Origin: Streptomyces sp. CNQ-509
Lineage (GTDB): Bacteria > Actinomycetota > Actinomycetes > Streptomycetales > Streptomycetaceae
Reading direction: 5' to 3'
Assembly: GCF_001011035.1 (NCBI RefSeq)
Contig: NZ_CP011492.1
Span: 5,625,001-5,689,000, forward strand
DNA: 64,000 nucleotides
How positions within the stretch are numbered: position 1 is the first letter of the stretch; every line of letters starts with the position of its first letter. This document shows positions 60,862 to 64,000 of the stretch, piece after piece. The position numbers were made by a program, and so were the translations under genes. Under the pieces are notes generated by a model. It did no database searches. It saw nothing but the letters and a program-made list of their open reading frames with translations, and had not been told where the DNA came from.

Positions 60862-62474
60862 CCCGCCCACGACGCCCGCTCGACCACGACAAGGAAGTGC
60901 GCCCTGTGCCCCCCCGCCGCACCACCGCCCCCCGCCGGGGCCGCGACCGCAAGGCCGAGATCCTCTTCCCCGCGCCCGGTGCGGAGCGATTCCGACGCGG
61001 GGACGAGCCGTCCGTCGCGGTGATCGGCGGCGGAATCGCCGGACTGGCCGCGGCCACCCTGCTGGCCGAACGCGGCGCGCGCGTGACCCTCTACGAGAAG
61101 GAGGACTCACTCGGCGGCAGGCTCGCCGGGTGGCGCACCACCCTCGCGGACGGCAGCGCGGTGACCATGACCCGCGGCTTCCACGCCTTCTTCCGCCAGT
61201 ACTACAACCTTCGCGGACTGCTCCGCCGCACCGACCCCGGCCTGGAACGCCTCACCCCGCTGCCCGACTACCCCCTGCGGCACAGCGGCGGCCCGGCCGA
61301 CAGCTTCGCCCGCGTCCCCAGGACCCCGCCCCTCAGCGCGCTCGGATTCGTCGCCCTCAGCCCCACCTTCGGGTGGCGGGATCTCGCCGCCATGGACGCG
61401 CGAGCCGCACTCCCGCTCCTCGATGTGCGCGTCCCCGAGGTCTACGAGCACTTCGACACCGTCACCGCCACCGGGTTCCTGGAAAGCGTGCGCTTCCCCG
61501 ACGCCGCGCACCACCTGGCCTTCGAGGTGTTCTCCCGCAGCTTCTTCGCCGATCCGCGCGAACTGTCGGCCGCGGAACTGCTGCTGATGTTCCACGTCTA
61601 CTTCCTCGGATCGGCCGAGGGCCTGCTCTTCGACGTACCGGGCGATCCCTTCCCCCAAGCGCTGTGGGACCCGCTCGGCGACTACCTGCGGTGCCTCGGA
61701 GCGAGCGTGCGCACCGGCACCCCCGTGCTCGGGGTCCGCACCCGCGACGGCGGGGGAGCGGACGTGATCACGGATACCGGTACCGACGGCCACCAGGCCG
61801 TGGTGCTCGCCCTCGACGCCGCGGGCCTGCGCCAGGCCGTCGCTGCGTCACCCGGCCTGGGCACTGCCGCATGGCGTGACGACATCGCCGCCCTGCGCAC
61901 CGCGCCGCCGTTCCTCGTCTCCCGGCTCTGGCTCGACCGGGCGGTCCGCGCCGACCGGCCCGGATTCCTCGGCACCAGCGGCTACGGCGGGCTCGACAAC
62001 ATCAGCATCCTGGAGCGGTACGAGGGCGAGGCCGCCCGCTGGGCGGCGCGGACCGGGGGCTCGGTCGTGGAACTGCACGCCTACGCCGTAGATCCGGCGG
62101 CGGAACAGGAACAGGAACAGGATGTGCTCGTCGACCGGCTGCACCAGGTGTACCCGGAGACCCGCGAGGCACGCGTCGTCGACGCGCGGCACGAATGGCG
62201 CTCGGACTGCCCGCTCTTCGCGGTCGGCTCCCACCGTCGGCGCCCCACCGTGCGTACCCCCCACCCATGGCTGACCCTGGCCGGTGACGGAATCCGCTGC
62301 GATTTGCCCGTGGCCCTCATGGAACGAGCCGCCACCACCGGCTTCCTCGCCGCGAATGCCCTGCTCGCCGACCGGGGGGTACGCGGACAGGTGCTGTGGA
62401 CGGTTCCGCGCTCGGGCCGGTCACCCCTGCTTCGGGCACTCGGGGCGGTCGCAGGACGGCATCCGGTCCGCTGA
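60858..62474 (+). CDS. crtU: Carotene desaturase/methyltransferase (CrtU family)
   Basis: A 538-residue phytoene-desaturase-like flavoprotein. The FAD motif VIGGGIAGLAAATLLAERG is at 55-73, with GGRLAGW and GFHAFFRQYYNLR after it, and RCDLPVALMERAATTGFLAA near the end. In Streptomyces, CrtU converts the beta-rings to aromatic rings with methyl migration, giving isorenieratene. Coupling to crtY by ATGA with a GGAGG site fits this. The usual crtT, crtV and crtE/I partners are not in view. Confidence 0.9.
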   Translation: MTRPRRPLDHDKEVRPVPPRRTTAPRRGRDRKAEILFPAPGAERFRRGDEPSVAVIGGGIAGLAAATLLAERGARVTLYEKEDSLGGRLAGWRTTLADGSAVTMTRGFHAFFRQYYNLRGLLRRTDPGLERLTPLPDYPLRHSGGPADSFARVPRTPPLSALGFVALSPTFGWRDLAAMDARAALPLLDVRVPEVYEHFDTVTATGFLESVRFPDAAHHLAFEVFSRSFFADPRELSAAELLLMFHVYFLGSAEGLLFDVPGDPFPQALWDPLGDYLRCLGASVRTGTPVLGVRTRDGGGADVITDTGTDGHQAVVLALDAAGLRQAVAASPGLGTAAWRDDIAALRTAPPFLVSRLWLDRAVRADRPGFLGTSGYGGLDNISILERYEGEAARWAARTGGSVVELHAYAVDPAAEQEQEQDVLVDRLHQVYPETREARVVDARHEWRSDCPLFAVGSHRRRPTVRTPHPWLTLAGDGIRCDLPVALMERAATTGFLAANALLADRGVRGQVLWTVPRSGRSPLLRALGAVAGRHPVR

Positions 62475-62522
62475 CCCCGCGCCGCTCCCGGGTAGCCGAG
62501 AGGGGCGGCAACCGGGGCCGCG

Positions 62523-63533
62523 TCACCCGGGGAACCGCCCCGTGCTGCGCAGCGTCCAGCGCCGTTCGGCGTAGGCCAGGTCGTCGCGCCACAGGCGCCC
62601 GGCCGTACGGCGCATCAGCGGGCGCAGCACGGGGGCGGCGGCTCGCGCCACGGCGAAGCCGGGCCGGTCGGACGCGGCGACGACCGCCTCGACCACGGCG
62701 GTGCGCGGACGCTCGTGGTCCGGCCCGGTCAGCGGTGTCGCGTGCGTCTCGACCACGGACGTGGCGCCCTCGCCGCCGGTGATGCGCATGACGACCGTGC
62801 GCGGCTCCGGCGCCGTGAACTCGGCCCGTACGGGGACCACGAGCCGCCCGGCCACACGGAATGAGACATCGACGACGAAGGCGTCGTCCTCGTCGCCCTG
62901 CGGCTCCCGCACCACCGACAGGTCGACGAACGCATACGGGTGGAACCACGAGCCGTGCCACGGATCGAGCCGGTTGGCCACCACGTCCTGCGGTTCGCAC
63001 CGCCCCGCCGCCGTGAAGACCGCGTCCACCCCACTGCCCGTCGTGGGCCGCGGGGGCACGACAGGCAGCTCCGTGGGCTCCTCGGCACCCACGTCGTCCA
63101 GCCGCACCCAGACGAGCACGCCGTCGTCGTGCACGGGAAACGGCTCCCAGCCGGCGGCCGGGGAACCGTCCAGGGCCAGCCCGTGCCAGCGGCAGACCAA
63201 CGTGCCGCACACCACCCGGCCGTCGCGCAGGGGGGCGCCCAGGTGCGGGCAGACACCCGAACCGGCGTGGGGCTCGCCGTCGTCCGAGCGCCACAGCACG
63301 ACCTCCACCCCGCCGACCGTCCGGCCGTACGGGCGGTCGCCCGCGCGCACGTCGCGGGAAGCGCCGGCCACGAACCAGTTGCCGGACGGACGGGCGGATG
63401 CCCGCTTGAGCGCGTCGGCGATGAGCGCCGGGCGCGCCCGGCGCCACGTCGCCTCCTGCGCCGTCCAACCCGGCCCGGAGCCCCGCCGCCGCAACGGCGG
63501 CGACCAACGCTTGCCGCCCCTTCGACCGCTCAC
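62523..63533 (-). CDS. Rieske [2Fe-2S] protein of the carotenoid locus (DUF5914 type)
   Basis: A 336-residue protein with a Rieske domain: ligands C95 and H97 (CPHLGA) and C114 and H117 (CRWHG). A C-terminal domain with LDPWHGSWFHPYAFVDLS and APEPRTVVMRITGGEGATSV follows, as in DUF5914 proteins beside crtB. The likely role is an oxygenase or electron carrier in carotenoid tailoring. Its GTG overlaps the crtB stop as GTGA, so they are coupled. Confidence 0.85.
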   Translation of the reverse strand: MSGRRGGKRWSPPLRRRGSGPGWTAQEATWRRARPALIADALKRASARPSGNWFVAGASRDVRAGDRPYGRTVGGVEVVLWRSDDGEPHAGSGVCPHLGAPLRDGRVVCGTLVCRWHGLALDGSPAAGWEPFPVHDDGVLVWVRLDDVGAEEPTELPVVPPRPTTGSGVDAVFTAAGRCEPQDVVANRLDPWHGSWFHPYAFVDLSVVREPQGDEDDAFVVDVSFRVAGRLVVPVRAEFTAPEPRTVVMRITGGEGATSVVETHATPLTGPDHERPRTAVVEAVVAASDRPGFAVARAAAPVLRPLMRRTAGRLWRDDLAYAERRWTLRSTGRFPG

Positions 63534-64000
63534 CGCACTGGTCCCTTCCACTCGACTGCCGCTCCGGCCGCCGGGCCCGCCCGCCACGGGGCGCGGGTAC
63601 GCCACCGGGCGCTGGCCACGCCCAGTACACCGCCCGCGGCGGTTGCCGCGCGACGCCGGCGCGACACCACCGCGCGACGATGCAGCACGGTGTAGTCCTG
63701 CTCGGCGATCGCTTCGAGAATCCCGCCGTAGAGGGTGAACGCGGCACGGATGCAGGGGCGCACCCGCGGATCGAGTATGGCGATGCCCGGCTCCGCCGTC
63801 CGGTACACGTCCCGCGTCATGGCCTCCGCCGCGACGAGAGCGGCGCGGATCCGGCGGTCACGGCGCCCGGTGCGCCTGCTCCACTCCAGCAGGGGCCTGT
63901 CCACACCGTGCGCGGCCAGCAGGTCGCCGGGCAGGTAGACACGGCCCCGGTCGAGATCCTCGCCCACGTCGCGCAGGAAGTTGGTGAGCTGGAACGCCAC
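63530..64000 (-). CDS. crtB: Phytoene synthase, C-terminal part (5' end beyond window edge)
   Basis: 156 residues are visible, beginning inside the second Asp-rich helix: FQLTNFLRDVGEDLDRGRVY holds the DxxxD Mg-diphosphate motif. The rest (DPRVRPCIRAAFTLYGGILE, DYTVLHRRA) is typical of trans-isoprenyl-diphosphate synthases CrtB. It joins two geranylgeranyl diphosphates into phytoene. The gene is cut only by the window edge, and its stop overlaps the Rieske start. crtE and crtI probably lie beyond 64 kb. Confidence 0.9.
   Translation of the reverse strand: MAFQLTNFLRDVGEDLDRGRVYLPGDLLAAHGVDRPLLEWSRRTGRRDRRIRAALVAAEAMTRDVYRTAEPGIAILDPRVRPCIRAAFTLYGGILEAIAEQDYTVLHRRAVVSRRRRAATAAGGVLGVASARWRTRAPWRAGPAAGAAVEWKGPVR

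Overview
The window looks like chromosomal DNA of a Streptomyces-type actinomycete. Base composition is very GC-rich with strong G/C third positions, and GTG starts and ATGA/GTGA start-stop overlaps are common. The gene content fits too: F420-type LLM oxidoreductases, an XRE/DUF5753-DUF397 pair with an anti-sigma-type ATPase, a DUF574 methyltransferase, an RppA-type type III PKS, a large ATP-binding LuxR regulator and an isorenieratene-type carotenoid locus. Species cannot be named from the sequence alone.

Positions 1-13 kb carry the best candidate for an undescribed system, a naphthoquinone-type biosynthetic cluster. It holds a LUD-domain protein, two paralogous KAS III-like acyltransferases (Cys-His-Asp type) on either side of an FAD aromatic hydroxylase, a DXS supplying isoprenoid precursor, and a four-gene operon of 1,3,6,8-tetrahydroxynaphthalene synthase, cupin monooxygenase, DegT/StrS aminotransferase and O-methyltransferase, followed by a LuxR regulator. 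The four-gene core matches what I recall of 8-aminoflaviolin/furaquinocin-type pathways, but no prenyltransferase is in view. Two promoter codes tie the genes together. TTGGC repeats with exact 11-bp spacing (SARP-like) precede the hydroxylase, dxs and the THN operon. A 32-nt ECF-sigma-like element precedes the LUD gene and both KAS III-like genes.

Positions 13-45 kb are mixed chromosomal genes: regulators, a hemerythrin-like protein, an ArsR/AHSA1 operon, a DCC protein, a PQQ-repeat lipoprotein, a hemC paralogue, a CocE-type secreted hydrolase, a TetR/membrane-protein pair, a serine hydrolase, methyltransferases, a MOCOS-like aminotransferase, an ABC-2 exporter and a MerR-methyltransferase fusion. 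Many decayed genes lie among them: a kinase/substrate-binding chimera, a LuxR/O-methyltransferase junction, a doubly damaged amidase, a sulfatase joined to another domain, and a cut-down DUF574 gene.

Positions 45-58 kb hold a peptidoglycan amidase overlapping a Tat-signal mini-protein, an F420 oxidoreductase between IS scars, integrase and transposase debris, gnd, a dead epoxide hydrolase, an ADP-ribosylglycohydrolase, and a three-gene GMC oxidoreductase/ferritin-like/small-subunit operon. Broken tRNA pieces and a DUF7873-like remnant follow.

Positions 58-64 kb are one side of a carotenoid cluster: an FAD oxidoreductase, lycopene cyclase (crtY) and carotene desaturase/methyltransferase (crtU) on the plus strand, facing a Rieske protein and the C-terminal part of phytoene synthase (crtB), which runs off the right edge.
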